Below are positions 35,590 through 44,155 of a stretch of DNA of 64,000 nucleotides, piece by piece (the stretch's first letter is position 1; every line of letters starts with the position of its first letter). The stretch comes from Nocardia kruczakiae NBRC 101016 (GTDB lineage: Bacteria; Actinomycetota; Actinomycetes; Mycobacteriales; Mycobacteriaceae): positions 22,775 through 86,774 of the forward strand of contig NZ_BDBL01000041.1 in assembly GCF_001612965.1 (NCBI RefSeq). Reading direction: 5' to 3'. Made by a program: the position numbers and the translations under genes. Under the pieces are notes generated by a model. That model was not told the DNA's origin. It saw nothing but the letters and a program-made list of their open reading frames with translations, and searched no databases.

Positions 35590-36231
35590 ATGAAACTCGA
35601 CGCCAACGCCATCGGCGCGGCCGCGCTGGAGCTGCTGGACGAGACCGGGCTCGACGGCCTGACCATGCGCAAGGTGGCGTCGGCGCTCGATGTGCAGGCG
35701 CCGGCGCTCTACTGGCATGTCAAGAACAAGCAGGAATTGCTCGATGTGATGGCGCGCGCGGTCTTCGCCGCCGCGGTCGACCGCGTGGAGGGGCCGCGCC
35801 GGGGCGAAACCTGGCAGGATTGGATCGCCGAACTGGCGGGGCGCCTGCGCAGTTCGATGCTGCGGCACCGCGACGGCGGCCGACTGCTCGCCGGGACCTA
35901 CGTCAGCGACGAATCCATGTGGCGCACCATGGAATTGACCCTACGCACGCTGGAGGACGCGGGGTTCTCCGCCGACGAGGCGGGGTGGGTCTTCCCGATC
36001 GTGCTGCATTACACGGTCGGATTCGTGATCGAGGAGCAGGCGCGCACCGGTGCGGATTACGGTGCCGACAACCCCTATGCGCAGATCGACCGAGCGGTCG
36101 ACCCCGATCGGTACCCGCGCACGGCGAATCTGGTCACGAAGCTGTCCGCCATGGATCCGGACGACGAATTCGCCCACGGCGTCCGCGTGATCCTCACCGG
36201 CATCCGGACGCTCGCGAACATCGAGCGATGA
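35590..36231 (+). CDS. TetR-family regulator (TetR_C class) of the monooxygenase
   Basis: A 213-residue regulator of the tetracycline-repressor subclass. Its N-terminus has AALELLDETGLDGLTMRKVASALDVQAPALYWHVKNKQELLD, with the LYWHVKNK helix typical of TetR(A-D)-like proteins, and the C-terminal ligand domain begins near residue 75. GGAGG lies 5 nt before the ATG. Drug-binding relatives respond to small aromatic compounds. It is convergent with thiC. Confidence 0.9.
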   Translation: MKLDANAIGAAALELLDETGLDGLTMRKVASALDVQAPALYWHVKNKQELLDVMARAVFAAAVDRVEGPRRGETWQDWIAELAGRLRSSMLRHRDGGRLLAGTYVSDESMWRTMELTLRTLEDAGFSADEAGWVFPIVLHYTVGFVIEEQARTGADYGADNPYAQIDRAVDPDRYPRTANLVTKLSAMDPDDEFAHGVRVILTGIRTLANIER

Positions 36232-36263
36232 GCTGACATCCGCGGACCGGCGGCGCATCTGCG

Positions 36264-36302
36264 GCGCCGACGCGCACCCTGGCGGCGGGCGGGCGTCGGC
36301 GC
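36264..36302. terminator. Hairpin between TetR gene and thiC
   Basis: GCGCCGACGC and GCGTCGGCGC form a perfect 10-bp stem with a 19-nt loop in the 116-bp convergent gap. It is a possible bidirectional terminator. Confidence 0.45.
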
Positions 36303-36347
36303 ACGCAGCGCAACGGCAGCGCCGTTACGGCACAACAGCTTTCGCTG

Positions 36348-37979
36348 TCACGACACGACGGGCAGGTAGACCTTTCCACCGGCCTCGGCGAATTCGGCCG
36401 ACTTCTCGGCCATACCGGCCTCGATGGCCTCCACGTCGGTGAGCCCCTGCTTCTCCGCGTACTCGCGCACATCGGCGGAGATACGCATCGAGCAGAACTT
36501 CGGGCCGCACATCGAGCAGAAGTGGGCCGTCTTGGCGGGTTCGGCGGGCAGCGTTTCGTCGTGGTACTCCCGCGCGGTGTCGGGATCCAGCGACAGCGCG
36601 AACTGGTCGTGCCAGCGGAATTCGAAGCGCGCCTTGGACAGTGCGTCGTCGCGTTCCTGCGCCCGCGGATGTCCCTTGGCGAGATCGGCCGAATGGGCGG
36701 CGATCTTGTAGGTGATGACGCCGGTCTTCACATCGTCGCGATTGGGCAGCCCCAGATGTTCCTTCGGGGTGACGTAGCAGAGCATCGCGGTGCCGGCCTG
36801 CGCGATGATCGCCGCGCCGATCGCCGAGGTGATGTGGTCGTAGGCCGGTGCGATATCGGTGGCGAGCGGGCCCAGCGTGTAGAACGGCGCCTCCTCGCAC
36901 AGCTCCTCCTCGAGCCGCACGTTCTCCACGATCTTGTGCATCGGAACGTGGCCCGGGCCCTCGATCATCACCTGCACGCCATGCGATTTCGCGATCTTGG
37001 TCAGCTCGCCGAGCGTGCGCAGTTCGGCGAACTGCGCCTCGTCGTTGGCATCGGCGATCGAACCGGGCCGCAACCCGTCGCCGAGCGAGAAGGTGATGTC
37101 GTATTTCGCCAGGATCTCGCACAGTTCCGCGAAGTTGGTGTACAGGAACGATTCCTGGTGGTGGGCCAGACACCATGCCGCCATGATCGAACCGCCGCGC
37201 GAGACGATGCCGGTGACGCGCTTGGCGGTCAGCGGGACGTACCGCAGCAGCACCCCCGCATGCACGGTCATGTAGTCCACGCCCTGCTCGGCCTGCTCGA
37301 TCACGGTGTCGCGATAGATTTCCCAGGTCAGCTGGGTCGGATCGCCGTTCACCTTCTCCAGTGCCTGATAGATCGGCACGGTGCCGACGGGTACCGGCGA
37401 ATTCCGCAGGATCCATTCGCGGGTCTCGTGGATGTTCTTACCGGTGGACAGGTCCATGATGGTGTCGGCGCCCCAGCGGGTGGCCCACACCATCTTCTCC
37501 ACCTCTTCGGCGATCGAGGAGGTGACCGCGGAATTGCCGATATTGGCATTGATCTTCACCGCGAACTTCTTGCCGATGATCATCGGCTCGCATTCGGGAT
37601 GGTTGTGATTGGCGGGGATCACGGCCCGGCCGGCGGCCACCTCGTCGCGAACCAGTTCCGGCGAAACGCCTTCGCGCGCAGCGATATACCGCATCTCGGC
37701 GGTGATCGCCCCGGCCCTGGCCCAGGCCAGCTGCGTACGTGGTCCCGGCACGTCCGGCTGGGTCCAACCGGCGCGGAGCTTCGGTAGTCCGGCCTCCAGG
37801 TCGATCGTGGCCGAATCGTCGGTGTACGGGCCGGAGGTGTCGTAGACGTCGAAGTGTTCGCCGTTGGTCAGGTTGATCCGGCGGACCGGGATGCGCAACG
37901 TCGTCCCGTCGGCGTCGATCTGCTCGTAGTGCTTTGCGCTGCCCGCGATGGGGCCCGTGGTGACATGGTTCGACGACAT
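36348..37979 (-). CDS. thiC: Phosphomethylpyrimidine synthase ThiC
   Basis: A 543-residue radical-SAM enzyme converting aminoimidazole ribotide to HMP phosphate, the committed pyrimidine step of thiamine synthesis. The C-terminal cluster motif CSMCGPKFCSM supplies three cysteines for the 4Fe-4S centre. Other segments are NLTNGEHFDVYDTSGPYTD, GADTIMDLSTGKNIHETREW, VIEQAEQGVDYMTVHAGVLL and MIEGPGHVPMHKI. The length is that of actinobacterial ThiC. GGAGG lies 11 nt before the ATG at the very end of a TPP riboswitch, so translation is probably controlled by TPP. Confidence 0.97.
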   Translation of the reverse strand: MSSNHVTTGPIAGSAKHYEQIDADGTTLRIPVRRINLTNGEHFDVYDTSGPYTDDSATIDLEAGLPKLRAGWTQPDVPGPRTQLAWARAGAITAEMRYIAAREGVSPELVRDEVAAGRAVIPANHNHPECEPMIIGKKFAVKINANIGNSAVTSSIAEEVEKMVWATRWGADTIMDLSTGKNIHETREWILRNSPVPVGTVPIYQALEKVNGDPTQLTWEIYRDTVIEQAEQGVDYMTVHAGVLLRYVPLTAKRVTGIVSRGGSIMAAWCLAHHQESFLYTNFAELCEILAKYDITFSLGDGLRPGSIADANDEAQFAELRTLGELTKIAKSHGVQVMIEGPGHVPMHKIVENVRLEEELCEEAPFYTLGPLATDIAPAYDHITSAIGAAIIAQAGTAMLCYVTPKEHLGLPNRDDVKTGVITYKIAAHSADLAKGHPRAQERDDALSKARFEFRWHDQFALSLDPDTAREYHDETLPAEPAKTAHFCSMCGPKFCSMRISADVREYAEKQGLTDVEAIEAGMAEKSAEFAEAGGKVYLPVVS

Positions 37980-37989
37980 GTGAGCTCAA

Positions 37990-38092
37990 TCCTCCCTACG
38001 CCGGCATTACCCGGTCAGGTTCGTACGGTCGACGGCCCTGAACCGCCCGAATGGGCTAGCCGTCCTCTCAGCCCGCTGGTGCGAGCCCCCGT
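37990..38092 (-). promoter_or_regulatory. TPP riboswitch upstream of thiC
   Basis: Read on the minus strand, the leader contains the two conserved TPP-aptamer blocks. GGGCTGAGAGGAC (near 38062-38074) is the pyrimidine-binding T-loop with the CUGAGA core. GAACCTGACCGGGTAATGCCGGCGTAGGGAGG (split about 37991-38022) is the pyrophosphate-binding arm ending in the 3' P1 strand. The final GGAGG is also the thiC ribosome site, which suggests control by hiding it when TPP is bound. Confidence 0.93.
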
Positions 38093-38141
38093 TGGCACGA
38101 TGTGGTACCCGGCCGAGGGTACCGCGCGACCGTGGGGCGCG

Positions 38142-39332
38142 TCACTGCCCCTCGAATCGGGCGGGCAGGATCCGCCCGCGAACCTCACCCAGTTCGATCC
38201 GTCCGCCGGCCGGGCCCGGCGCGGTGGCGGTGATGACGACGGTGTCGCCGTCGGCGAGGAAGGTTCGCGGCGAACCGCCGACATCGACGGGTTCGGTCCC
38301 GTCGGCCGACAGTTCGATGAAGGATCCGCTCTGCCGCGGCAGCGGACCGGAGACGGTGCCCGAGGCGAACAGATCGCCCGGGCGGGTACCGGCGCCGTTG
38401 ACGGTCAGGTGAGCCAGCATCTGCGCCGGGGACCAGTACATGGTCCGGTAGGGCGGCGCACTGACCTCCACCCCGTTCCAGCACACCCGCATGTCGATAT
38501 CGAGGCCCCAATTCTGCTGTCCCCGAAGGTAATCCAGTGGTTCCGGATCCTGTCCGGGGAGCGGCACCCGTGCCGCCTCCAGGGCGGCGAGCGGCGTGAT
38601 CCACGCGGCGGCGGAGGTGGCGAACGATTTGCCTAGGAAGGGACCGAGCGGCTGTCCCTCCCAGGCCTGGATGTCGCGGGCGGACCAGTCGTTCACCAGC
38701 GCGACGCCGAAGACGTGGTCGGCGAAGTCGTCGACCGGGACCGGTGTGCCGAGTTCGGATCCCACGCCGATCACGAAGCCGAGTTCGGCCTCGATATCCA
38801 GCCGCCGCGAGGGCGCGAAAGCCGGTGTCGCCGTGCCGGTTCGAATCTGCCCGCAGGGCCGTCGCACCGGCGTGCCCGAGACCACCACGCTGCCCGCGCG
38901 CCCGTGATAGCCGACCGGCAGATGACGCCAATTCGGTAGCAGCGCTTCGCCGTTCGGCCGCAGGAAGCCGCCCAGGCGGGTGGCGTGGTCGATACTGGCG
39001 TAGAAGTCCACGTAGTCGCCGATGGATATCGGCAACTTCAGTTGCACCGAATCCAGCGAATGAATCGCTTCCGCGGGCAGCGGACCGCGCGCGGCTTCCC
39101 GCAGTCGTTCGCGCACGCTGTGCCAATGCACCGGACCGCGAGCGAGAAAGTCGTTCACAGTCGGTCGCGCGAAGCGCGAATCATCCAGTAGCGCAGCGAT
39201 ATCCAGCACGTACGCGCCCAGCCGGACGCCGACGCGGAACGGCGCGCCGGGTGGTGCGAAGACTCCGTAGGGCAGGTGGTCCGGCCCGAAGGGGTCGTCG
39301 TCGTCCACCGGCGGCCGCACCCTCGCGGTCAC
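38142..39332 (-). CDS. Fumarylacetoacetase
   Basis: A 396-residue fumarylacetoacetate hydrolase, splitting fumarylacetoacetate to fumarate and acetoacetate in the last step of tyrosine/homogentisate breakdown. The GTG at 39332 overlaps the hmgA stop by four bases, which decides the start. Family segments are FGPDHLPYGVFAPPG, IGDYVDFYASIDHATRLG with the metal-binding Asp, LPVGYHGRAGSVVVSG, RRLDIEAELGFVIG, ALVNDWSARDIQAWEGQPLG and PFLGKSFATSAAAW. It is cotranscribed with hmgA. Confidence 0.94.
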   Translation of the reverse strand: MTARVRPPVDDDDPFGPDHLPYGVFAPPGAPFRVGVRLGAYVLDIAALLDDSRFARPTVNDFLARGPVHWHSVRERLREAARGPLPAEAIHSLDSVQLKLPISIGDYVDFYASIDHATRLGGFLRPNGEALLPNWRHLPVGYHGRAGSVVVSGTPVRRPCGQIRTGTATPAFAPSRRLDIEAELGFVIGVGSELGTPVPVDDFADHVFGVALVNDWSARDIQAWEGQPLGPFLGKSFATSAAAWITPLAALEAARVPLPGQDPEPLDYLRGQQNWGLDIDMRVCWNGVEVSAPPYRTMYWSPAQMLAHLTVNGAGTRPGDLFASGTVSGPLPRQSGSFIELSADGTEPVDVGGSPRTFLADGDTVVITATAPGPAGGRIELGEVRGRILPARFEGQ

Positions 39333-40537
39333 GCCCGCTCCGAACTCGGCCCGCGCCCCGACCAGGTCCACGCATAGTCCGGATCCTCGCAGGCCAGGGC
39401 GCCCTCGCCGAGACCCAGCGGCCGGAAGGTGTCGACCATCACCGCCAGTTCGTCGAAGAATTCCACGCCGATACTGCGTTCGTAGGCGCCCGGCTGCGGA
39501 CCGTGCGCATATCCGCCCGGATGCACCGAGACCGAACCCGGTCCGATACCGGAACCGCGGCGGGCTTCGTAGTTTCCGCCGCAGTAGAACAGGATCTCGT
39601 CGGAGTCGACATTGGAGTGGTAGTAGGGCACCGGAATCGACAGCGGGTGATAGTCGACCTTGCGGGGAACGAAATCGCAGATCACGAAGTTGGTGCCCGC
39701 GAAGGCCTGATGCACCGGAGGTGGCTGATGAATACGGCCGGTGATCGGTTCGAAATCGGCGATGTTGAACCGGTACGGGTACAGGCAGCCGTCCCAGCCC
39801 ACCACGTCGAACGGGTGATCGGCGTACACCATTCGGGTGCCGAGTATTTCGGCGCCGGGCCGATGTTTCACCAGAACCTCGACCTCGGTCCCGGACTCCT
39901 GCAGCGGTTCGGCCGGACCGTGCAGATCCCGCTCGCAGTACGGCGCATTCTCCAGGAACTGGCCGAATGCGGACAGATAGCGCTTCGGTGCGGTGATATG
40001 TCCGGTCGCCTCGACGATATAGCCGCGCAGCGGTTCCGGTCCGTCCGGCCGCCAGCGATGCGTGGTCGCCCGCGGCAGCAGCACATGATCGCCGGCGCGC
40101 ACCGGCAGCCGCCCGAAGACGGTGTCCACCACACCCGAACCGGCCTCGACGTAGACGAGTTCGTCACCGATCGCGTTGCGGTACAAGGGGGATTCGCGCA
40201 GCGCCGCCACATAGGAGATACGCACGTCGTCGTTGCCGAGGATCAGGCGGCGGCCGGTCACGACATCGGTCTGCGCGAATACGGACTCGGGGAACAGTTC
40301 GTGCAGCCGCAGGTGCCGGTGCCGCAGCGGATGGTTCGGCACGGTCCGCGAATTCGGCGGCCGCCACGCGGAGGAGTCGACGATCGCCGGCGGCAGGCCG
40401 CGGTGATACAGCAGTGACGAGTCCCCGGTGAAGCCTTCCTCGCCCATCAACTCCTCGTAGAGCAGCTGCCCCCGTTCGTCACGATGCTGGGTGTGCCGCT
40501 TCGGCGGTAGGGAACCCAGTTGCCGATAGAACGCCAT
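39329..40537 (-). CDS. hmgA: Homogentisate 1,2-dioxygenase
   Basis: A 402-residue cupin Fe(II) dioxygenase opening homogentisate to maleylacetoacetate. The iron site lies in PYYHSNVDSDE (H307 and the D313/E314 carboxylates) and GGYAHGPQPG (H345). MAFYRQLGSLPPKRHTQHRD at the start is the typical actinobacterial N-terminus. It is coupled to fumarylacetoacetase. No separate maleylacetoacetate isomerase gene lies nearby, so that step must use a distant gene or another thiol. Confidence 0.95.
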   Translation of the reverse strand: MAFYRQLGSLPPKRHTQHRDERGQLLYEELMGEEGFTGDSSLLYHRGLPPAIVDSSAWRPPNSRTVPNHPLRHRHLRLHELFPESVFAQTDVVTGRRLILGNDDVRISYVAALRESPLYRNAIGDELVYVEAGSGVVDTVFGRLPVRAGDHVLLPRATTHRWRPDGPEPLRGYIVEATGHITAPKRYLSAFGQFLENAPYCERDLHGPAEPLQESGTEVEVLVKHRPGAEILGTRMVYADHPFDVVGWDGCLYPYRFNIADFEPITGRIHQPPPVHQAFAGTNFVICDFVPRKVDYHPLSIPVPYYHSNVDSDEILFYCGGNYEARRGSGIGPGSVSVHPGGYAHGPQPGAYERSIGVEFFDELAVMVDTFRPLGLGEGALACEDPDYAWTWSGRGPSSERA

Positions 40538-40581
40538 ACCGCTCTCCCGCCGGGTCGCTGGTCGAATGGACGCCGATTTCC

Positions 40582-40601
40582 ATTTTAGCTAGCGCAATTG
40601 C
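40582..40601 (-). promoter_or_regulatory. Possible hmgA promoter and GCAATTGC palindrome
   Basis: On the minus strand TAAAAT (40582-40587) sits 45 bp before the hmgA ATG in an A/T-rich patch, next to the 8-bp palindrome GCAATTGC (40594-40601). A -10 element overlapped by an operator is plausible. Confidence 0.3.
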
Positions 40602-40661
40602 CGGAGAGGGCGAAGTTTGATCGGCAGATCTACCAGTCGAGCGGCAATTCGGCGGCAGCGC

Positions 40662-41288
40662 TCACGCCGAGCGCAGCGCCCGGTAGACCGCCGCGCCCAC
40701 GAAGGCGCCCAGGTCCTGCGGCGTCCACTTGTCGCCCTCGGTCACCAGTGTGCGCACCGCGCCCTCGCCGGCGGATACCCACAACTCCACCAGCGCGGGC
40801 AGTTTGCGCTCCGCGTCGACGGTTCCCCATGCCTCCAGGGTGGGCCGCAACCGGCGGGTGCACCGCTCGACCGCGAAGCTGCGCCCGCGCCCGAACGAAC
40901 TCGCCACCGCCGGATCGGGGTTGCCGTGCAACAGTTTCCAGGTGTCGGGGCGTTTGGAGACGGTCTCGAGCAGGGCGCGGAAGCCCTCGACGAAGACCTC
41001 TTCGTCGGCCTCGACCCGGCGCGGTGGCAGGGCGTCCATGATGCCGGCCAGCAGCAGCCCCTCCTCGCGCTGGATCAGGGCGTTGATGAGTTCGACGCGG
41101 TCGGCGAAGCAGGCGTAGACCACCGGCCGGGTCACGGTCAGGCGTTCGGCCACGGCGGCGATGGTGACGGCCGCGATGCCCTCGTCCGCCGCGATGCGCA
41201 GCGCCGCGTCCAGAACCTGCGGGCGTCGGCGTTCGGGGCCGAGATGCTGGGCCCGTTGACGCGGTCGCACCGCGGATTCCGAAGCCAT
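40662..41288 (-). CDS. TetR-family regulator
   Basis: A 208-residue TetR protein. Its helix-turn-helix region runs VLDAALRIAADEGIAAVTIA, AVAERLTVTRPVVYACFADRVEL at about 28-72. The ATG at 41288 is preferred over the TTG at 41297. It lies 124 bp upstream of hmgA on the same strand and 289 bp from the divergent acyl-CoA dehydrogenase gene. It may control either. I cannot decide from sequence. Confidence 0.87.
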   Translation of the reverse strand: MASESAVRPRQRAQHLGPERRRPQVLDAALRIAADEGIAAVTIAAVAERLTVTRPVVYACFADRVELINALIQREEGLLLAGIMDALPPRRVEADEEVFVEGFRALLETVSKRPDTWKLLHGNPDPAVASSFGRGRSFAVERCTRRLRPTLEAWGTVDAERKLPALVELWVSAGEGAVRTLVTEGDKWTPQDLGAFVGAAVYRALRSA

Positions 41289-41501
41289 GGCGAACAAGAT
41301 AGCAGTGGTAGAGGCCGATTATGCCGGTCGCATCGCGCCGCTGCCGGGCAGGTGGGCGGGCGGGACGCGGCCGATCGCGGATGTCGAATGCGAGCACATT
41401 CCGAGCAAATCGCCGCGACGCGGCGCACGATTGGGGAAAGTGAATCGCGGATGGACTGGTCCGCCCGCATAAGTTACCCCGAATTCTCTAGTCTCGGCCG
41501 G

Positions 41502-41515
41502 TTACGGTTGCGTAA
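41502..41515. promoter_or_regulatory. Palindrome upstream of the FadE5-like gene
   Basis: TTACG-GTTG-CGTAA is a perfect 5-bp inverted repeat with a 4-bp spacer, 62 bp before the GTG start and in the same divergent region as the TetR gene. It is a candidate operator. The rest of the 289-bp region shows no other clear motif. Confidence 0.4.
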
Positions 41516-41577
41516 GTGAACCCGGGTACGGCAACCTCCGACGGAGAACATCCCACGACGGCGAGGAGGCCCTGAGC

Positions 41578-43404
41578 GTGTCGCACTACAAGGCGAACAT
41601 TCGGGATATCGAGTTCAACTTGTTCGAGGTGTTGGGGATCGGCGCGCTGCTGGAGACCGGCGCGTACGGCGATCTGGATACCGAAACCGCACGCGGAATG
41701 CTCACCGAGGTGCAGCGGTTGGCCGAGGGGCCGGTAGCCGAATCGTTCGTCGACGCCGATCGCAATCCGATCTCGTTCGATGCCGCCGAGCACGAGGTCG
41801 TGGTGCCCGACCCGCTGCGCAAGACGGTCGCGGCGGTCAACGAGGCCGGCTGGTCCGGGCTGGGCATGCCCGAGGAGATGGGCGGCGTCGACGCCCCGTC
41901 GCCGCTGATCTGGGCGACGCAGGAAATGCTCGTCGCGGCGAACAATTCGGCCAGCTTCTTCAACATGGGCCCGCTCATGCACCAGGTGCTCTATCGCGAG
42001 GGCACCGAGGAACAGCGCCGGTGGGCCGAGCACGCCTGGGAAAACCGCTGGGGCGGAACGATGGTGCTCACCGAACCCGATGCCGGATCCGATGTCGGCA
42101 TGGGCCGCACCAAGGCCGTCCAGCAGCCTGACGGCACCTGGCACATCGAAGGCGTGAAGCGTTTCATCTCCGGCGGTGACGTCGGCGATACCGCCGACAA
42201 CATCTTCCACCTCACCCTGGCGCGGCCCGAGGGCGCCGGCCCGGGTACCAAGGGCCTGTCGCTGTTCGTGGTGCCGAAGTACCTGTTCGACTCGCAGACA
42301 ATGGAATTGGGCGAGCGCAACGGCGTGCTGGTGACCAATCTCGAACACAAGATGGGCATCAAGTCCTCGCCCACCTGTGAGCTGACCTACGGCGGCGACA
42401 AGCCCGCGATCGGTTATCTGGTCGGCGATGTGCACAACGGCATCGCGCAGATGTTCAAGGTCATCGAGAACGCGCGCATGATGGTCGGCGTGCTGTCGGC
42501 GGGAACGCTGTCCACCGGATACCTGAACGCACTGGAGTACGCGAAGACTCGCGTCCAGGGCGCCGACCTGACCCAGATGGCCGACAAGACCGCTCCGCGC
42601 GTCACCATCACCCACCACCCGGACGTCCGGCGCAGCCTGGCGCTGCAGAAGTCCTATGCGGAGGGCCTGCGGGCGCTGTACCTGTATTGCGCGGCGTACC
42701 AGAACGACGATGTGGCACAGGCGAATTTCGGCGCCGACCCCGACACCGCCGCGCGGGTCAACGACCTGCTGCTGCCGATCGTCAAGGGCGTCGGCTCGGA
42801 ACGGGCGTACGAAACCCTCACCGAGTCGCTGCAGACCTTCGGTGGATCGGGATATCTGCAGGACTACCCGATCGAGCAGTACATCCGCGACGTGAAGATC
42901 GACTCGCTGTACGAGGGCACGACCGCGATCCAGGCGCAGGACTTCTTCTTCCGCAAGATCGTTCGCGACAAGGGCGTGGCGCTGGGACATGTCGCCGGGC
43001 TGATCCAGCAGTTCGCCGAGAGCGAGCCCGATACCCTGAAGGCGGAGAAGACCCTGCTGGGCGCCGCGCTCGCGGATGTGCAGGCGATGGCGACCGCGCT
43101 CACCGGTTATCTCGTGGCCGCGGCGCAGACGCCGGAGGAGATCTACAAGGTCGGCCTGGGTTCGGTGCGTTTCCTGCATGCCGTGGGCGATCTCGTCATC
43201 GGCTGGCGGCTGCTCGCGCAGGCCCAGATCGCGCAGGCCGCGCTGGCCGGGCAGCCGTCGGAGAAGGATCGGCTGTTCTACACCGGAAAGGTCGGTGTCG
43301 CATCGTGGTTCGCCAAGAACCAGCTGCCGCTGCTGAGTGGGGTGCGGGCCGTGGTGGAGAACCTCGACACCGACATCATGCAGATGGAGGAGGGCGCCTT
43401 CTAG
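41578..43404 (+). CDS. Acyl-CoA dehydrogenase, FadE5-like
   Basis: A 608-residue long-form acyl-CoA dehydrogenase starting MSHYKANIRDIEFNLFEVLG, very like mycobacterial FadE5, which handles a broad range of acyl-CoA chain lengths. The flavin motif MVLTEPDAGSDVGMGRTKAV and the catalytic Glu446 in SLYEGTTAIQ are intact. A C-terminal extra domain (ALADVQAMATALTGYLVAAA...) distinguishes this group. GAGGAGGC lies 8 nt before the GTG. A very strong hairpin follows. Unlike the two dehydrogenases at 21641 and 26447, it has the standard active-site base. Confidence 0.93.
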   Translation: MSHYKANIRDIEFNLFEVLGIGALLETGAYGDLDTETARGMLTEVQRLAEGPVAESFVDADRNPISFDAAEHEVVVPDPLRKTVAAVNEAGWSGLGMPEEMGGVDAPSPLIWATQEMLVAANNSASFFNMGPLMHQVLYREGTEEQRRWAEHAWENRWGGTMVLTEPDAGSDVGMGRTKAVQQPDGTWHIEGVKRFISGGDVGDTADNIFHLTLARPEGAGPGTKGLSLFVVPKYLFDSQTMELGERNGVLVTNLEHKMGIKSSPTCELTYGGDKPAIGYLVGDVHNGIAQMFKVIENARMMVGVLSAGTLSTGYLNALEYAKTRVQGADLTQMADKTAPRVTITHHPDVRRSLALQKSYAEGLRALYLYCAAYQNDDVAQANFGADPDTAARVNDLLLPIVKGVGSERAYETLTESLQTFGGSGYLQDYPIEQYIRDVKIDSLYEGTTAIQAQDFFFRKIVRDKGVALGHVAGLIQQFAESEPDTLKAEKTLLGAALADVQAMATALTGYLVAAAQTPEEIYKVGLGSVRFLHAVGDLVIGWRLLAQAQIAQAALAGQPSEKDRLFYTGKVGVASWFAKNQLPLLSGVRAVVENLDTDIMQMEEGAF

Positions 43405-43426
43405 GCTGAACAGCTCGCACCGCGCA

Positions 43427-43458
43427 CACGGCCGGCCGGGAAATCCCGGCCGGCCGTG
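43427..43458 (+). terminator. 14-bp perfect hairpin after the FadE5-like gene
   Basis: Arms 43427-43440 and 43445-43458 pair perfectly (CACGGCCGGCCGGG and its complement) around loop AAAT, 22 bp after the stop. It is a strong terminator candidate. Confidence 0.8.
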
Positions 43459-43516
43459 GCGTATTCGTGTCCGACTCGCCCGCGTGCGGTACCCGAATGC
43501 GGGTACAACTGTCGGC

Positions 43517-44155
43517 ATGGTGTTCCCGATGGCCTTCGGCTGGATCCAGGCATTGCTGGCGGTGCTCTTCGTCGTCGCGATCGCGATGCTGGTCACGGCC
43601 GTCCTCCGCGCCCGGAAAGCGGGCTGGCGCAGGCATATCGGGCGCGGCGCGAGCGGTCTGGTGGTGCTGCTGGTGGCGGTCGTCCTGCTGTGGGCGGTGA
43701 CGCTGCTGCAGACCTACCTCGGGCTGACCGGTGAGGTGAAGGCCGCGCACGTCGTCGCGAAAAGCGTTGCGGGCAGCGACCATACCCTCGATGTGGAGCT
43801 CACGCTCTACGGCGACGGCCATCACGACGAGACCCACCAGACCTATCGGATCGAGGGTGATCTGTGGGTGCTACAGGCCGATATCGTGGAATTGGAGCCG
43901 TGGGTCAACGCGCTCGGCTTCCATTCCGGCTACAAGGTGACCCGGCTCTACGGGCAGCGGCTCGACGGCAACGCGGTGAATCAGCACCAGACCATGCTCA
44001 ACGGCGGCGACGGTGACTTCTTCACCGATATGCGCGATCACAGCTGGTACACCGAACCGTTCATCCGCTCGGCATACGGCAACGCGGTGATCGCGATGCC
44101 CGGCAGCTACGACGTCTACATCTCCCACGACGCCATCAAGACCCGGCAGAGCTGA
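43517..44155 (+). CDS. Membrane-anchored protein of unknown function
   Basis: A 212-residue protein with two N-terminal membrane segments (IQALLAVLFVVAIAMLVTAV and GLVVLLVAVVLLWAVTLL), a short basic loop between them, and a 140-residue soluble C-terminal domain (VELTLYGDGHHDETHQTYRI...WYTEPFIRSAYGNAV). I do not recognise the family. A second in-frame ATG at 43529 is possible. The 3' end overlaps the convergent xthA end by 20 bp. Confidence 0.75.
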   Translation: MVFPMAFGWIQALLAVLFVVAIAMLVTAVLRARKAGWRRHIGRGASGLVVLLVAVVLLWAVTLLQTYLGLTGEVKAAHVVAKSVAGSDHTLDVELTLYGDGHHDETHQTYRIEGDLWVLQADIVELEPWVNALGFHSGYKVTRLYGQRLDGNAVNQHQTMLNGGDGDFFTDMRDHSWYTEPFIRSAYGNAVIAMPGSYDVYISHDAIKTRQS

